Below are positions 5,757 to 5,761 of a stretch of DNA of 5,761 nucleotides, one piece after another. Location of the stretch: the NCBI GenBank assembly GCA_002352605.1, contig DEIP01000018.1, forward strand, positions 1-5,761, read 5' to 3'. The translations under genes were made by a program, and so were the position numbers. The notes below the pieces were generated by a model, which was not told the DNA's origin, ran no database searches, and saw nothing but the letters and a program-made list of their open reading frames with translations. Positions within the stretch are counted from its first letter, which is position 1, and each line of letters opens with the position of its first letter. The stretch is from Desulfobacteraceae bacterium UBA2771 (GTDB taxonomy: Bacteria > Desulfobacterota > Desulfobacteria > Desulfobacterales > Desulfosarcinaceae).

Positions 5757-5761
5757 GAGAT

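Overview
The window looks like a chromosomal stretch from a Gram-negative deltaproteobacterium; Desulfobacterales (Desulfosarcina-like) is my best guess. This rests on the pairing of a PHP-type CpsB phosphatase with a fused Wzc-type tyrosine kinase, on a TPR/carbohydrate-binding-like protein between them, and on the style of the intergenic repeats. The taxonomy is inferred from gene content and family knowledge, not from a marker gene.

Layout. (1) 8-226, minus strand: the C-terminal end of an IS91-family transposase, with its 5' part missing. (2) 258-689, plus strand: a stand-alone CheY-like receiver protein, clearly richer in A+T than the genes to its right. (3) 690-1050: no credible gene. 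Most of it is a previously unlabelled 187-bp imperfect palindrome (769-955) whose 29-bp outer arms match at 26 positions, resembling a miniature non-autonomous mobile element. (4) 1051-5551, plus strand: three genes of an exopolysaccharide/capsule locus. They are a PHP-family protein tyrosine phosphatase (CpsB/YwqE type), a membrane-anchored TPR protein with a carbohydrate-binding-like C-terminal domain, and a 768-aa polysaccharide co-polymerase/tyrosine autokinase (Wzc type). (5) 5552-5761: a non-coding tail with a hairpin over the kinase stop codon, a second inverted repeat, and a run of 7-bp repeats (GAACATT/GAACGTC) just before a Shine-Dalgarno-like GGAG at the window edge. Another gene probably starts just outside.

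How the genes work together. The Wzc-type kinase spans the inner membrane. Its periplasmic coiled-coil part is expected to govern chain length and export of a Wzy-dependent polysaccharide. Its cytoplasmic ATPase domain phosphorylates a C-terminal tyrosine cluster (seven Tyr, residues 739-754), and the CpsB-type phosphatase is the expected antagonist. The middle protein has one N-terminal hydrophobic segment and probably works in the periplasm on the polymer or on the export machinery; its role is not established. The export channel (Wza), polymerase, flippase and glycosyltransferases are not here and presumably lie to the right.

Nothing in the window is an obvious new defence or mobile system. 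The least explained items are the 187-bp palindrome, the heptamer array, and the TPR/carbohydrate-binding-like protein.
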